Notes under the pieces: generated by a model | What the model saw: only the letters and a program-made list of their open reading frames with translations | Told to the model about the DNA's origin: nothing | The model's database searches: none | Translations under genes and position numbers: made by a program | Part shown: piece after piece, positions 8,059 through 16,643 of the stretch | Position numbering within the stretch: position 1 is the stretch's first letter | Layout of the letters: each line of letters opens with the position of its first letter | NCBI RefSeq assembly: GCF_000425105.1 | Contig: NZ_AULD01000016.1 | Span: forward strand, 1-64,000 | DNA: 64,000 nt | Source of the DNA: Agrococcus lahaulensis DSM 17612 | GTDB taxonomy: Bacteria > Actinomycetota > Actinomycetes > Actinomycetales > Microbacteriaceae | Direction of reading: 5' to 3'

Positions 8059-8657
8059 GCGCCGGCGCGCCGCGCGTCGGCGTGCTCGCCCTCCAGGGCG
8101 ACGTCCGCGAGCACGCGGCGATGCTCGAGTCGCTCGGCGCGGAGGTGTCGCTCGTCCGCTCGCCGGCCCAGCTCGCGGCCGTCGACGGCCTCGTGCTGCC
8201 GGGCGGCGAGTCGAGCGTCATCGACAAGCTCGCGCGGCAGCTCGAGCTGCGCGAGCCGATCCGCGAACGGATCTCGGCCGGCATGCCCGTGCTCGGCACG
8301 TGCGCCGGCCTCATCCTGCTCGCCGAGCGCATCCTCGACGGGCTGCCGACCCAGCTGCCCTTCGGCGGCCTCGACGTCGACGTGCGCCGGAACGCCTTCG
8401 GCAGCCAGGTCGACTCGTTCGAGACCGAGCTCGAGGTGCCAGCGCTCGGCGCGGAGCCCGTGCACGCGACCTTCATCCGCGCCCCCGTCGTCGAGCGCGT
8501 CGGCGAGGGCGTCGAGGTGCTCGCGGCCGTGGGGGAGCGGATCGTGGCGGTCGAGCAGGGCGCCGTCACAGGCATCGCCTTCCACCCCGAAGTGGGCGGC
8601 GAGCCGCGATTCCACCGCCGCCTCCTCGATCGGGTCGAGCGTGTCAGCGGTGCGTGA
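8055..8657 (+). CDS. pdxT: Pyridoxal 5'-phosphate synthase, glutaminase subunit PdxT
   Basis: A 200-residue class I-type glutamine amidotransferase that releases ammonia from glutamine for PdxS. Motifs: [28 protein letters not shown], the nucleophile Cys in [12 protein letters not shown], and the His-Glu pair in [14 protein letters not shown]. The start is the GTG that overlaps the pdxS stop; similarity begins almost at once. PdxT family members are about 190-200 residues, as here. The pdxS-pdxT pair shows de novo (DXP-independent) vitamin B6 synthesis. Confidence 0.97.
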   Translation: MSAGAPRVGVLALQGDVREHAAMLESLGAEVSLVRSPAQLAAVDGLVLPGGESSVIDKLARQLELREPIRERISAGMPVLGTCAGLILLAERILDGLPTQLPFGGLDVDVRRNAFGSQVDSFETELEVPALGAEPVHATFIRAPVVERVGEGVEVLAAVGERIVAVEQGAVTGIAFHPEVGGEPRFHRRLLDRVERVSGA

Positions 8658-8669
8658 TCGGATGCGCCG

Positions 8670-9626
8670 GTGACCGTCACCGAGCTCGACGCGCCGCCGC
8701 GCGGCCTCGCCCGCCTGCCGTGGCAAGCGCTGTGGATCTCGCTCGCCCTCATCTGGGGCTCCTCCTTCCTGCTCATGAAGCTCGGCCTCGACGCGCTCCA
8801 CCCGATGCAGATCGCGGCGCTCCGCATCGGCATCGCCGCCATCACGCTCGTGGCCCTCGCCCTCGCGATGCGCGTGCGGCTGCCGAGCGACGCGCGCACA
8901 TGGGGGCTGCTCGCGGTGTGCTCGTTCTTCCTCACCGCGCTGCCGTTCACGCTCTTCGTCGTCGCCGAGACGCGCATCTCGTCGAGCCTCACGGGGCTCG
9001 CGAACGCCGCGACGCCGATCGCGACGGTGCTCTTCGCGCTCCTGCTGCTGCCGAGCGACCGGCTCACGCCGCGGAAGCTCGGCGCCGTGCTGCTCGGGCT
9101 CGTCGGCGTCGTGCTCATCGCGCAGCCTTGGACGGCGCACTCGGGCCCCGACGTCCTCGGCTTCCTCATCGCCGTCGGCGGCGCGGCGTCCTACGGCGTC
9201 GGGTGGACGCTCAACCGGCGCCTCCTCGCGCACCGCGAGGTGCCGGGCATCGCGCACCCGACGGCGCTCATGGTCACGGGCCTGCCGATGGTGCTCGTCG
9301 CGCTGCTCGCCTGGAGCGCGATCGAGGGCTGGTCGCCCATCGGCTCGCACGCGCCCGAGGCGCTGCCTGTCGCGCTCGTCGCGACGATCGCGCTCGGCGT
9401 GCTCGGCACCGGCCTCGCCTACGTGCTGCAGTTCGAGGTCGTGCGCGCCGTCGGCCCGACCGTCGCCGCGACCGTGACCTACCTCATCCCGGTCGTGGCC
9501 GTCGCGCTCGGCGTGCTCGTGCTCGGCGAGCGGCTCGGCGTGTGGGAGATCGTCGGCGCGGCGGTCGTGATCGGCGCCGGCGTGCTCGTCGGGCAGCGAC
9601 CGAAGGCGCGCGCCGCGGCCGTGTGA
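8670..9626 (+). CDS. EamA/DMT-superfamily transporter
   Basis: A 318-residue integral membrane protein with ten predicted helices in two EamA repeats (about 20-150 and 165-305). The N-terminal helix carries the family's LIWGSSFLLMKLGLDALHP, and the second half ends with TYLIPVVAVALGVLVLGERLG, typical of the drug/metabolite exporter superfamily. It may export a metabolite such as an amino acid; the substrate cannot be assigned. It starts at GTG 12 nt after pdxT, so it is probably read with the PLP genes, although a functional link is not established. It is an insertion into the common actinobacterial pdxT-yebC order. Confidence 0.9.
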   Translation: MTVTELDAPPRGLARLPWQALWISLALIWGSSFLLMKLGLDALHPMQIAALRIGIAAITLVALALAMRVRLPSDARTWGLLAVCSFFLTALPFTLFVVAETRISSSLTGLANAATPIATVLFALLLLPSDRLTPRKLGAVLLGLVGVVLIAQPWTAHSGPDVLGFLIAVGGAASYGVGWTLNRRLLAHREVPGIAHPTALMVTGLPMVLVALLAWSAIEGWSPIGSHAPEALPVALVATIALGVLGTGLAYVLQFEVVRAVGPTVAATVTYLIPVVAVALGVLVLGERLGVWEIVGAAVVIGAGVLVGQRPKARAAAV

Positions 9627-9652
9627 GGCCGGGCGCATGGTTCGATCGAGCC

Positions 9653-10261
9653 GTGCAGCTCTACTCCAGCCGTCCCTCAGCCGCGCTCTGGCAGGTCGTC
9701 GCCGACCTCGCCGCCATCGCGACCGTCGTCGTCGCCGTCTGGATCTCGCAGCAGGTGGCGGAGGCCATCCGCGCGCTCGGGGGCTTCGGCAGGCAGATCG
9801 AGGATGCGGGGAGCGGCTTCTCGACGACCCTCGCCGACGCGGGGACGGCGCTCGAGCAGGTGCCGTTCGTGGGCGAGGGGATCGCGGCGCCCTTCCGCGA
9901 CGCCTCCGGCTCGGCCGACGATCTCGCGGCTGCGGGTGTCGCGCTCTCGAGCGGCGTCGAGGCGCTCGCCGCCGCGGTCGGCACGGCGCTGTGGCTGCTG
10001 CCGACGCTGCTCGTCGTGCTCATCTGGCTCGTGCCGCGCCTCCGGTTCGTCTTCCGCGCCCGCTCGAGCCGCCGGCTCGCGGCGACGCGCGCCGGTCGCG
10101 ACCTGCTCGCGATGCGCGCGATCGTCGGGCAGCCGACGTCGCGGCTCCTGCGGGCGGTCGACGACCCCGTCGCGGCGCTGCGCTCGGGCGACGAGGCGGC
10201 GCTCGGCGCGCTCGCCGCGCTCGAGCTGCGGAGCGCCGGGGTGCGCGCGCCCACAGCGTGA
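9653..10261 (+). CDS. Hypothetical membrane protein with two transmembrane helices
   Basis: I do not recognise a named family. The 202-residue protein starts [20 protein letters not shown], has one membrane helix at about 14-36, an extracytoplasmic segment rich in Ala/Gly/Asp (about 40-105, with [20 protein letters not shown]), and a second helix at about 108-130 ([19 protein letters not shown]), followed by a basic and helical cytosolic tail. The GTG start follows the DMT gene by 26 nt; TTCGAT 6 nt before it is a weak -10 match. It is read toward yebC. A role in the envelope is likely, but the function is unknown. Confidence 0.8.
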   Translation: MQLYSSRPSAALWQVVADLAAIATVVVAVWISQQVAEAIRALGGFGRQIEDAGSGFSTTLADAGTALEQVPFVGEGIAAPFRDASGSADDLAAAGVALSSGVEALAAAVGTALWLLPTLLVVLIWLVPRLRFVFRARSSRRLAATRAGRDLLAMRAIVGQPTSRLLRAVDDPVAALRSGDEAALGALAALELRSAGVRAPTA

Positions 10262-10294
10262 GCGCGCCGGCGCGACCGTCCGGCCGGGCGGTCG

Positions 10295-10300
10295 TAGGAT
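10295..10300 (+). promoter_or_regulatory. -10 box upstream of yebC
   Basis: TAGGAT, 31 nt before the yebC ATG, leaving a short leader that contains the Shine-Dalgarno AGGAAG. Confidence 0.5.
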
Positions 10301-10331
10301 GGACACCCCCCTCCCGCGATCAGGAAGCAGC

Positions 10332-11093
10332 ATGTCCGGACACTCCAAGTGGGCCACGACCAAGCACAAGAAGGCCGTCATCGACGCCCGGCGCGCGAAG
10401 TCGTTCGCGAAGCTCATCAAGAACATCGAGGTCGCCGCGAAGATCGGCGGCGCCGACCTCTCGGGCAACCCGACGCTCGTCGACGCCGTGCAGAAGGCGA
10501 AGAAGACGAGCGTCCCGAACGACAACATCGACCGCGCGATCAAGCGCGGCGCGGGGCTCACGGGCGAGTCGGTCGACTACACGACCATCATCTACGAGGG
10601 CTACGCGAGCGGCGGCGTCGCGCTCATGATCGAGTGCCTCACCGACAACAAGAACCGCGCAGCCGCCGAGGTGCGCGTCGCGATGAGCCGCAACGGGGGC
10701 ACGATGGCCGACCCCGGCTCGGTCGCCTACAACTTCACGCGCAAGGGCGTCGTCTCGATCGAGAAGACCGACGGCGTCGACGAGGACACGATCCTCGAGG
10801 CCGTGCTCGATGCGGGCGCCGAGGAGGTCGTCGACCAGGGCGGGGGCTTCGAGGTGCTCTCGGAGCCGAGCGACCTCGTGCAGGTGCGCACCGCGCTCCA
10901 AGAGGCGGGCATCGACTACGACTCCGCCGAGGCCGAGTTCGTGCCGAACCTCAAGGTCGAGGTCGACCTCGAGACGGCGCGCAAGGTGCTGCGGCTCGTC
11001 GACGCGCTCGACGAGCTCGACGACGTGCAGAGCATCTACGCCAACTACGACATCCCGGCCGAGGTGCAGGCGCAGCTCGACGAGGAGGAGTAG
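10332..11093 (+). CDS. yebC: YebC/PmpR family DNA-binding regulatory/translation factor
   Basis: A 253-residue conserved protein beginning [21 protein letters not shown], the hallmark N-terminus of the TACO1/YebC family. Members were described as DNA-binding regulators near ruvC and more recently as factors that help ribosomes through difficult motifs such as polyproline; both roles are family knowledge, not visible here. Other family blocks include [33 protein letters not shown] and [11 protein letters not shown]. Shine-Dalgarno AGGAAG precedes the ATG. It is followed 3 nt later by ruvC in the usual yebC-ruvC order. Confidence 0.97.
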   Translation: MSGHSKWATTKHKKAVIDARRAKSFAKLIKNIEVAAKIGGADLSGNPTLVDAVQKAKKTSVPNDNIDRAIKRGAGLTGESVDYTTIIYEGYASGGVALMIECLTDNKNRAAAEVRVAMSRNGGTMADPGSVAYNFTRKGVVSIEKTDGVDEDTILEAVLDAGAEEVVDQGGGFEVLSEPSDLVQVRTALQEAGIDYDSAEAEFVPNLKVEVDLETARKVLRLVDALDELDDVQSIYANYDIPAEVQAQLDEEE

Positions 11094-11096
11094 GCC

Positions 11097-11663
11097 GTGC
11101 GCCCCGGCGCCGTGCGCGTGCTCGGGGTCGATCCCGGACTGACGCGCTGCGGCGTGGGCGTCGTCGACGTCGACCGGCGCACGCCGACGCTCGTGCACGT
11201 CGAGGTCGTGCGCTCGAGCGCCGACGAGGCGATCGAGCAGCGCCTGCTGCGCATCGCGCGCGGCGTCGAGGCGGCGATCGACGAGCACCGGCCCGACGCG
11301 ATCGCGCTCGAGCGCGTGTTCGCGCAGGCGAACCTCCGCAGCGTCATGGGGGTCGCGCAGATCTCGGGCGTCGTGCTCCGCGCGGCGGCCGAGCGAGGCA
11401 TCCCGATCTCGCTGCTCACGCCCACCGAGGTGAAGTCGTCGGTGACGGGCTACGGCGCCGCCGACAAGCGGCAGGTGGGGGAGATGGTGCGCCGGCTCCT
11501 GCGGCTCGAGGCCGCACCGAGGCCGGCGGACGCGGCGGATGCCCTCGCGATCGCGATCGCGGAAGGCTGGCGCACGCGCGTGCCAGCGGGCGGGATCACG
11601 AGCAGCTCGGCGACCCCGGCGCAGCGCGCGTGGGCCGCGGCCGAGGCGCGCGCTCGGCGCTAG
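11097..11663 (+). CDS. ruvC: Crossover junction endodeoxyribonuclease RuvC
   Basis: Holliday junction resolvase of 188 residues that nicks the two opposite strands of recombination junctions held by RuvAB. The four acidic active-site residues of the RNase H-like fold can be placed: Asp12 (GVDPGLTRCG), Glu72 (LERVF), and Asp145 and Asp148 (PADAADALAIA). The GTG start lies 3 nt after the yebC stop with GGAGGAG just before it, so it is coupled to yebC. It is split from ruvAB by a small minus-strand gene. Its TAG stop shares a CTAG with that gene's stop. Confidence 0.97.
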   Translation: MRPGAVRVLGVDPGLTRCGVGVVDVDRRTPTLVHVEVVRSSADEAIEQRLLRIARGVEAAIDEHRPDAIALERVFAQANLRSVMGVAQISGVVLRAAAERGIPISLLTPTEVKSSVTGYGAADKRQVGEMVRRLLRLEAAPRPADAADALAIAIAEGWRTRVPAGGITSSSATPAQRAWAAAEARARR

Positions 11664-11839
11664 CGCTGGCGCAGGCCGCGGCGGCCGATCTCGACCGCGA
11701 TGAGCACGACGAGGCAGAAGGCGAGCAGCCCCGCGGAGAAGACGATGCCCTCGAAGCCCTCGAACTGCGCGGCCGAGCCCATGACGACGAAGGATCCGAT
11801 CATGACGATCATGAGCAGCAGGAACTGGATGTAGCGCAT
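11660..11839 (-). CDS. Small membrane protein, 59 residues
   Basis: A short protein with two hydrophobic helices: MRYIQFLLLMIVMIGSFVVM (1-20) and IVFSAGLLAFCLVVLIAVEI (32-51), with a basic C-terminus GRRGLRQR. No named family is recognised. It is supported by a -10 box (TAGCCT, 11877-11882 on the minus strand), a GAGAG Shine-Dalgarno 6 nt before the ATG, and G/C third positions. It is convergent with ruvC and overlaps its stop by 3 nt; it lies inside the ruvC-ruvA interval, dividing an otherwise common ruvCAB operon. It may be a component or regulator of a membrane process; the function is unknown. Confidence 0.75.
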   Translation of the reverse strand: MRYIQFLLLMIVMIGSFVVMGSAAQFEGFEGIVFSAGLLAFCLVVLIAVEIGRRGLRQR

Positions 11840-11926
11840 GGGATCTCTCGGGTCGGGACCGGCAACGGGCGCTGCAAGGCTATCAGCGCGCGGCGCGGCC
11901 GGCGCCGTCATCGGAGGGGCCCGGCA

Positions 11927-11932
11927 TAGGCT
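11927..11932 (+). promoter_or_regulatory. -10 box of ruvA (leaderless start)
   Basis: TAGGCT, then GATCGG (6 nt), then GTG at 11939. It gives ruvAB its own start of transcription, independent of ruvC. Confidence 0.6.
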
Positions 11933-11938
11933 GATCGG

Positions 11939-12538
11939 GTGATCTCCTCCCTCGACGGCACGGTGCTCGCCGCGCGCGGTCAGCGCCTCGTCGTCGGCGT
12001 CGGCGGCGTGGGCCTCGCCGTCGCGGTCACCCCGCAGACGTCGCTCGCCGCGCGCGTCGGTGCGTCGGTGTCGCTGCGCACGCACCTCGTCGTGCGCGAC
12101 GACGAGCTCTCGCTCTACGGCTTCGAGACGGAGGCTGAGCTCGACGCCTTCGAGCTGCTCATCGCCGTCTCGGGCGTCGGCCCGAAGTCGGCGCTCGGCG
12201 TGCTCGCGCACCTCTCGCCCGACGAGCTCGCGCGAGCCGTCGCGGCGGAGGACGAGAAGGCCTTCAAGGCCGTGAGCGGCATCGGCCCGAAGACGGCGAA
12301 GCTCATCATCCTGCAGCTCACGGGCAAGCTCGCCGCGCCCGCGGCGCCCCAGCCCGTCGCTCCCGGTGCGGATGCGCGGGCCGACGTCCTCACGGCGCTC
12401 ACCGGGCTCGGGTGGCCGGAGCACACCGCCGCCGACGCGATCGAGCGCGCAGCCGTCGCCGCGCCGGAGGCCGCCGCCTCGACCGGCTCGCTGCTGCGCG
12501 CCTCGCTCGCGATCCTCGGGCCGGGAGCTAGGCCGTGA
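11939..12538 (+). CDS. ruvA: Holliday junction branch migration protein RuvA
   Basis: A 199-residue DNA-binding subunit that forms tetramers on Holliday junctions and loads RuvB. Domain I (OB fold) starts [14 protein letters not shown] and contains [16 protein letters not shown]. Domain II has two helix-hairpin-helix motifs, [18 protein letters not shown] and [20 protein letters not shown] flexible linker (about 130-148) leads to domain III (149-195), which contacts RuvB. Full length. The GTG start fits the -10 box 6 nt upstream. It overlaps ruvB by 4 nt. Confidence 0.97.
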   Translation: MISSLDGTVLAARGQRLVVGVGGVGLAVAVTPQTSLAARVGASVSLRTHLVVRDDELSLYGFETEAELDAFELLIAVSGVGPKSALGVLAHLSPDELARAVAAEDEKAFKAVSGIGPKTAKLIILQLTGKLAAPAAPQPVAPGADARADVLTALTGLGWPEHTAADAIERAAVAAPEAAASTGSLLRASLAILGPGARP

Positions 12539-13548
12539 CCGACCCGCTCACGAATCCGGCCGCGACGCCCGACGAGCTCGCGTTCGAGGGCGCGCTGCGC
12601 CCCACGAGCCTCGCCGAGTTCGTCGGCCAGCCGAAGGTGCGCGGTCAGCTCGAGGTGCTGCTGCAGGCGGCGCGGCTGCAGGAGCGCACCCCCGACCACA
12701 TCCTGCTCGCCGGTCCGCCAGGGCTCGGCAAGACCACTCTCGCGACGATCATCGGCGCCGAGACCGGCAGGCCCATCCGCTACTCGTCCGGCCCGGCCAT
12801 CCAGCACGCGGGCGACCTCGCCGCGGTGCTCTCGGCGCTCGTGCCCGGCGAGGTGCTCTTCGTCGACGAGATCCACCGCATGGCGCGCTCCGCCGAGGAG
12901 ATGCTCTACCTCGCGATGGAGGACTTCCGCATCGACATCATGGTCGGCAAGGGCGCCGGCGCCGCCTCGATCCCGCTCGAGCTCGCGCCCTTCACGCTCG
13001 TCGGGGCGACGACCCGGTCGGGCATGCTGCCCGCGCCGCTCCGCGACCGCTTCGGCTTCACCGCCCACCTCGAGTTCTACGAGCCCGATGACCTCGAGCG
13101 CGTGCTCGCCCGCTCGGCACGGCTGCTCGACGTCGAGATCGAGCGCGCCGCGCTCGCCGAGCTCGCGCGACGCTCGCGCGGCACGCCCCGGATCGCCAAC
13201 CGGCTGCTGCGGCGCGTGCGCGACTGGCTGCTCGTCCACGCCGGCTCGAGCGACCTCGACGGCGTGCGCGCGGCGCTCGAGCTCTACGACGTCGACGAGG
13301 CGGGGCTCGACCGCATCGACCGCGCGGTGCTGCACGCGATCGCGCACCGCTTCCGCGGCGGGCCCGTCGGCCTCTCGACGCTCGCGGCGGCGATCGGGGA
13401 GGAGGCCGACACGATCGAGTCGGTCGTCGAGCCGTTCCTCGTGCGCGAGGGCCTCATCGGCCGCACGCCGCGCGGCCGCGTCGCGACCCCCGCGGGCATG
13501 CGGCACGCGGGCGCCCAGCACCTGGACGCGACGCTCGACGGGGTATGA
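12535..13548 (+). CDS. ruvB: Holliday junction branch migration ATPase RuvB
   Basis: A 337-residue AAA+ ring motor that drives branch migration with RuvA. Walker A is GPPGLGKTT at about residues 60-68, Walker B is LFVDEIHRM, sensor 1 is GATTRSGML, and the arginine finger region is LRDRFGF. A winged-helix DNA-binding domain follows (about 265-335, with [21 protein letters not shown]). The start is the GTG overlapping the ruvA stop. The ruvB stop overlaps the -10 box (TATGAT) of the next unit, yajC-secD-secF. Confidence 0.98.
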   Translation: MTDPLTNPAATPDELAFEGALRPTSLAEFVGQPKVRGQLEVLLQAARLQERTPDHILLAGPPGLGKTTLATIIGAETGRPIRYSSGPAIQHAGDLAAVLSALVPGEVLFVDEIHRMARSAEEMLYLAMEDFRIDIMVGKGAGAASIPLELAPFTLVGATTRSGMLPAPLRDRFGFTAHLEFYEPDDLERVLARSARLLDVEIERAALAELARRSRGTPRIANRLLRRVRDWLLVHAGSSDLDGVRAALELYDVDEAGLDRIDRAVLHAIAHRFRGGPVGLSTLAAAIGEEADTIESVVEPFLVREGLIGRTPRGRVATPAGMRHAGAQHLDATLDGV

Positions 13549-13549
13549 T
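13544..13549 (+). promoter_or_regulatory. Promoter (-10) of yajC-secDF, overlapping the ruvB stop codon
   Basis: TATGAT, one base from the consensus TATAAT, contains the ruvB stop TGA at 13546-13548. CTGGAC at 13522-13527 could be the -35 with a 16-nt spacer. The leader to yajC is about 55 nt. Confidence 0.6.
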
Positions 13550-13611
13550 GGGCCCTTGGTCGAGCGCGCAGCCGCGCCCGGCGAACCACCCCGAGAGGTC
13601 CCTTCACGACG

Positions 13612-13986
13612 ATGCTGTTCCTGCAGACGACGACCAATGCCCAGTCCGGGATGCCCTTCGACCCGCTGACAGTGCTGATGCTCGTCGTCCTCGCGGCGAT
13701 GATCTTCTTCATGTTCCGCAGCAACAAGAAGCGCAAGGCGCAGGCTGAGGAGCTCCAGTCGAAGATGGTGCCCGGCTCCGAGGTCATGACGAACTTCGGC
13801 CTGTTCGGCGAGCTGCGCTCGATCGACGAGGAGCGCAACGAGGCGTTCATCGAGGTCTCGCCCGGCACGATCGTGCGCGTGCACCGCCAGACGCTCGCCC
13901 GCGTGGTCGACGACCACGTCGAGGAGGCCTCCGACAGCTCGATCGAGGACGCCGGCGACGCCGGCGAGCCGCGCGACCGCGCCTGA
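13612..13986 (+). CDS. yajC: Preprotein translocase subunit YajC
   Basis: A 124-residue single-pass membrane protein that associates with SecDF and the SecYEG channel. A short periplasmic N-terminus is followed by one membrane helix at about 18-36 (LTVLMLVVLAAMIFFMF), a basic stop-transfer RSNKKRKAQ, and the YajC cytosolic domain with PGSEVMTNFGLFGELRSID. The C-terminal 30 residues are acidic and variable. First gene of the yajC-secD-secF unit. The in-frame ATG at 13612 is adopted; the upstream region has no clear Shine-Dalgarno sequence closer than GAGAGG (spacing about 11 nt). Confidence 0.96.
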   Translation: MLFLQTTTNAQSGMPFDPLTVLMLVVLAAMIFFMFRSNKKRKAQAEELQSKMVPGSEVMTNFGLFGELRSIDEERNEAFIEVSPGTIVRVHRQTLARVVDDHVEEASDSSIEDAGDAGEPRDRA

Positions 13987-13989
13987 TCA

Positions 13990-15651
13990 GTGGCGAAGGC
14001 TCGATCGAAGGGGGCGCGCGCCCTCATCTGGCTCGTGGTGCTCATCGCGGGCCTCATCGGCGTCAACTTCGGCGCCGTGCAGTGGGGCGGCGGCTCCTGG
14101 ACCCCGGAGCTCGCGCTCGACCTAGAGGGCGGCACGCAGATCGTGCTCGAGCCCGTCGTCGCCGAGGGCGCGTCCGTCTCGCAGGAGCAGCTCGACCAGG
14201 CCGTGGCGATCATCCGCCAGCGCGTCGACGCCTCGGGTGTCTCCGAGGCCGAGATCACCACCCAGGGCGGCCGCAACATCGTCGTCGCCCTCCCGGGCGA
14301 GCCCGACCAGGCGACGATGCAGCGCATCCAGGCGAGCGCGAAGATGGAGTTCCGCCCGGTGCTCGCCTCGGCGCCCGCGAACGCGCCCGGCACGACGCCC
14401 GCGCCCGCCGAGACCCCCGCGCCGAGCGAGCCGACCGCGACGCCCGAGAGCGCGTGGGACCAGGCGTGGATCACGCCGGAGCTCTTCGCGGAGTTCGAGG
14501 CGTTCCAGTGCGACGCCGTCGACACGACGACGGTCGCGCCCGCCGATCAGCCGTTCATCACGTGCTCCACCGACGGCACCGCGCGCTTCATCCTCGGACC
14601 GGTGACGGTCGAGGGCGCCGACATCGCCGACGCGCAAGTGGCCCCGGCGACCAACTCGCAGGGCCAGGCGACAGGCGGCTGGGCCGTGAACCTCGAGCTC
14701 GACGGCGAGGGCCCCGCCGGCTTCGAGGCGACCACGCGCGGCATCACGAACCTGCCCGAGCCGCAGAACCAGTTCGCGGTCGTGCTCGACCAGACCGTGC
14801 TCATGCCGATCACGTCGAACGTCATCATCACCGACGGCAACGCGCAGATCTTCGGCAACTTCACGCAGGAGGCGGCGCAGAGCCTCGCCGATCAGCTGCG
14901 CTTCGGCGCGCTGCCGATCGGCTTCCAGGTGCAGTCGAACGAGACGATCTCGGCGACGCTCGGCGCCGACCAGCTGCGCGCGGGCCTGCTCGCTGGCCTC
15001 ATCGGCCTCGTGCTCGTCGTCGTCTACTCGGTCTTCCAGTACCGCGCGCTCGGGCTCGTGGTCGTGCTCTCGCTCGCGATCGCGGCGGTGCTCACCTACC
15101 TCGTCGTGACGTTCCTCTCGAGCACCGAGGGCTACCGGCTCTCGCTCGCGGGCATCGCGGGACTCGTGATCTCGATCGGCATCACCGCCGACTCGTTCAT
15201 CGTGTACTTCGAGCGCATCCGAGACGAGCTGCGCGAGGGCAAGCACCTCTCGAGCGCGCTCGAGACGGGCTGGAAGCGCGCGTTCCGGACGATCCTCGTC
15301 TCGGATGCGGTGAGCTTCCTCGCCGCCGTGATCCTGTTCCTGCTCTCGGTCGGCAACGTGCGCGGGTTCGCCTACACGCTCGGCATCACGACGTTCATCG
15401 ACATCGTGGTCGTCGCGCTCTTCACGCATCCGCTGCTGCGACTGCTCTCGCGCACGCGCTTCTTCTCGCAGGGGCACCGGCTCTCCGGCCTCGACCCGCA
15501 AGCGCTCGGCGCCGTCTACCGCGGCCGCGCGAAGTTCCGCGAGCCCGTGGCCGCCGGCAAGGGCGTGCGCTCGGCCGGTGAGGCGCAGCGCCGCCAGACG
15601 ATCGCCGAGCGGAAGGCCGCCATGGCCGACGCGACGGCCAAGGAGGACTGA
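13990..15651 (+). CDS. secD: Protein translocase subunit SecD
   Basis: A 553-residue RND-type membrane protein that uses the proton gradient to pull exported proteins through the membrane. One N-terminal helix (about 10-28), then the large extracytoplasmic P1 domain with LDLEGGTQIVLEP and a Pro/Ala/Thr-rich stretch (about 125-155) that is probably a lineage-specific linker. This is followed by the C-terminal five-helix block, which contains GLVISIGITADSFIVYFERIRDE, the conserved SecD membrane motif. GTG start 3 nt after yajC. The final A of the secD stop codon is also the first base of the secF ATG. Confidence 0.97.
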   Translation: MAKARSKGARALIWLVVLIAGLIGVNFGAVQWGGGSWTPELALDLEGGTQIVLEPVVAEGASVSQEQLDQAVAIIRQRVDASGVSEAEITTQGGRNIVVALPGEPDQATMQRIQASAKMEFRPVLASAPANAPGTTPAPAETPAPSEPTATPESAWDQAWITPELFAEFEAFQCDAVDTTTVAPADQPFITCSTDGTARFILGPVTVEGADIADAQVAPATNSQGQATGGWAVNLELDGEGPAGFEATTRGITNLPEPQNQFAVVLDQTVLMPITSNVIITDGNAQIFGNFTQEAAQSLADQLRFGALPIGFQVQSNETISATLGADQLRAGLLAGLIGLVLVVVYSVFQYRALGLVVVLSLAIAAVLTYLVVTFLSSTEGYRLSLAGIAGLVISIGITADSFIVYFERIRDELREGKHLSSALETGWKRAFRTILVSDAVSFLAAVILFLLSVGNVRGFAYTLGITTFIDIVVVALFTHPLLRLLSRTRFFSQGHRLSGLDPQALGAVYRGRAKFREPVAAGKGVRSAGEAQRRQTIAERKAAMADATAKED

Positions 15652-16625
15652 TGGCTTCGCTCACCACGATCGGCAACGAGCTCTACACGGGCGAGCGATC
15701 GCTCCCGGTCGTCGGCAAGCGCAAGCTCTGGATGGCCGTCGCCGTCGGCGTGCTCATCCTGCTCGCGCTCGGCACCGTGATCCGCGGCGGCTTCGTCTTC
15801 GGCATCGAGTTCACCGGCGGCAGCGAGTTCCGCGTCACGGGGCTCTCGTCGGCGTCCGCCGAGGGGGCCGCCGAGGCCGTCGAGTCGGTCGCGCCCGAGG
15901 CCGAGGCGCGCGCCGTCACGCTCGGCTCCGACACCGTGCGGGTGCAGACCGACGCCGTGACCGAGGAGCAGGCGGCCGAGATGCGCGCAGCGCTCGCCGA
16001 CCTCTACGGGGTCGAGAGCGGCGAGGTCGCGTTCTCCTTCATCGGCCCGTCGTGGGGCGCCGACGTCTCGCAGCAGGCGCTCCGCGCGCTCGTCGTCTTC
16101 CTCGTGCTCGTCTCGATCGTGCTCGCCGTCTACTTCCGCACCTGGAAGATGGCCGTCGCGGCGCTCGCCTCGCTCGCGTTCGACCTGCTCGTGACCGCGG
16201 GCGTCTACGGCATCGTCGGCTTCGAGGTGACGCCGGCCGCCGTGATCGGCTTCCTGACGATCCTCGGCTACTCGCTCTACGACACGGTCGTCGTGTTCGA
16301 CAAGGTGCGCGAGAACACCGCGCCCGGCACGAGCGGCGGGCTGCTCGACAACATCAACCTCGCGGTCAACCAGACGATCGTGCGATCGATCAACACCTCG
16401 ATCGTCGCGACCCTGCCGATCGCGTCGGTGCTCTTCATCGGCGCGCTGCTGCTGGGCGCCGGCACGCTGCGCGACATCTCGCTCGCGCTCTTCATCGGCA
16501 CGATCGTCGGCACCTGGTCGTCGATCTTCGTCGCCGCTCCCGTCTACGCGCAGCTGCGGCAGGGCGACACGATCGCCGAGGCGAAGGCCAAGCCCGCGGC
16601 GAGCGAGCGCGGGGCGGTCGTCTAG
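15651..16625 (+). CDS. secF: Protein translocase subunit SecF
   Basis: A 324-residue partner of SecD. First helix at about 25-45, the extracytoplasmic domain with GIEFTGGSEFRVTG, then five helices including VIGFLTILGYSLYDTVVVFDKVREN, the SecF signature, and SINTSIVATLPIASVLF. The ATG overlaps the secD stop by one base. The C-terminal tail (about 300-324) is cytosolic. In many actinobacteria apt lies between secF and the rel gene; it is absent here and rsh follows after 18 nt. Confidence 0.97.
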   Translation: MASLTTIGNELYTGERSLPVVGKRKLWMAVAVGVLILLALGTVIRGGFVFGIEFTGGSEFRVTGLSSASAEGAAEAVESVAPEAEARAVTLGSDTVRVQTDAVTEEQAAEMRAALADLYGVESGEVAFSFIGPSWGADVSQQALRALVVFLVLVSIVLAVYFRTWKMAVAALASLAFDLLVTAGVYGIVGFEVTPAAVIGFLTILGYSLYDTVVVFDKVRENTAPGTSGGLLDNINLAVNQTIVRSINTSIVATLPIASVLFIGALLLGAGTLRDISLALFIGTIVGTWSSIFVAAPVYAQLRQGDTIAEAKAKPAASERGAVV

Positions 16626-16643
16626 CAGGGAGGGGGAAGGGCG

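Noticed and set aside
12300-13917. 600-codon minus-strand frame opposite ruvAB/yajC
   Set aside because: It covers three conserved plus-strand genes and has no recognisable domain.
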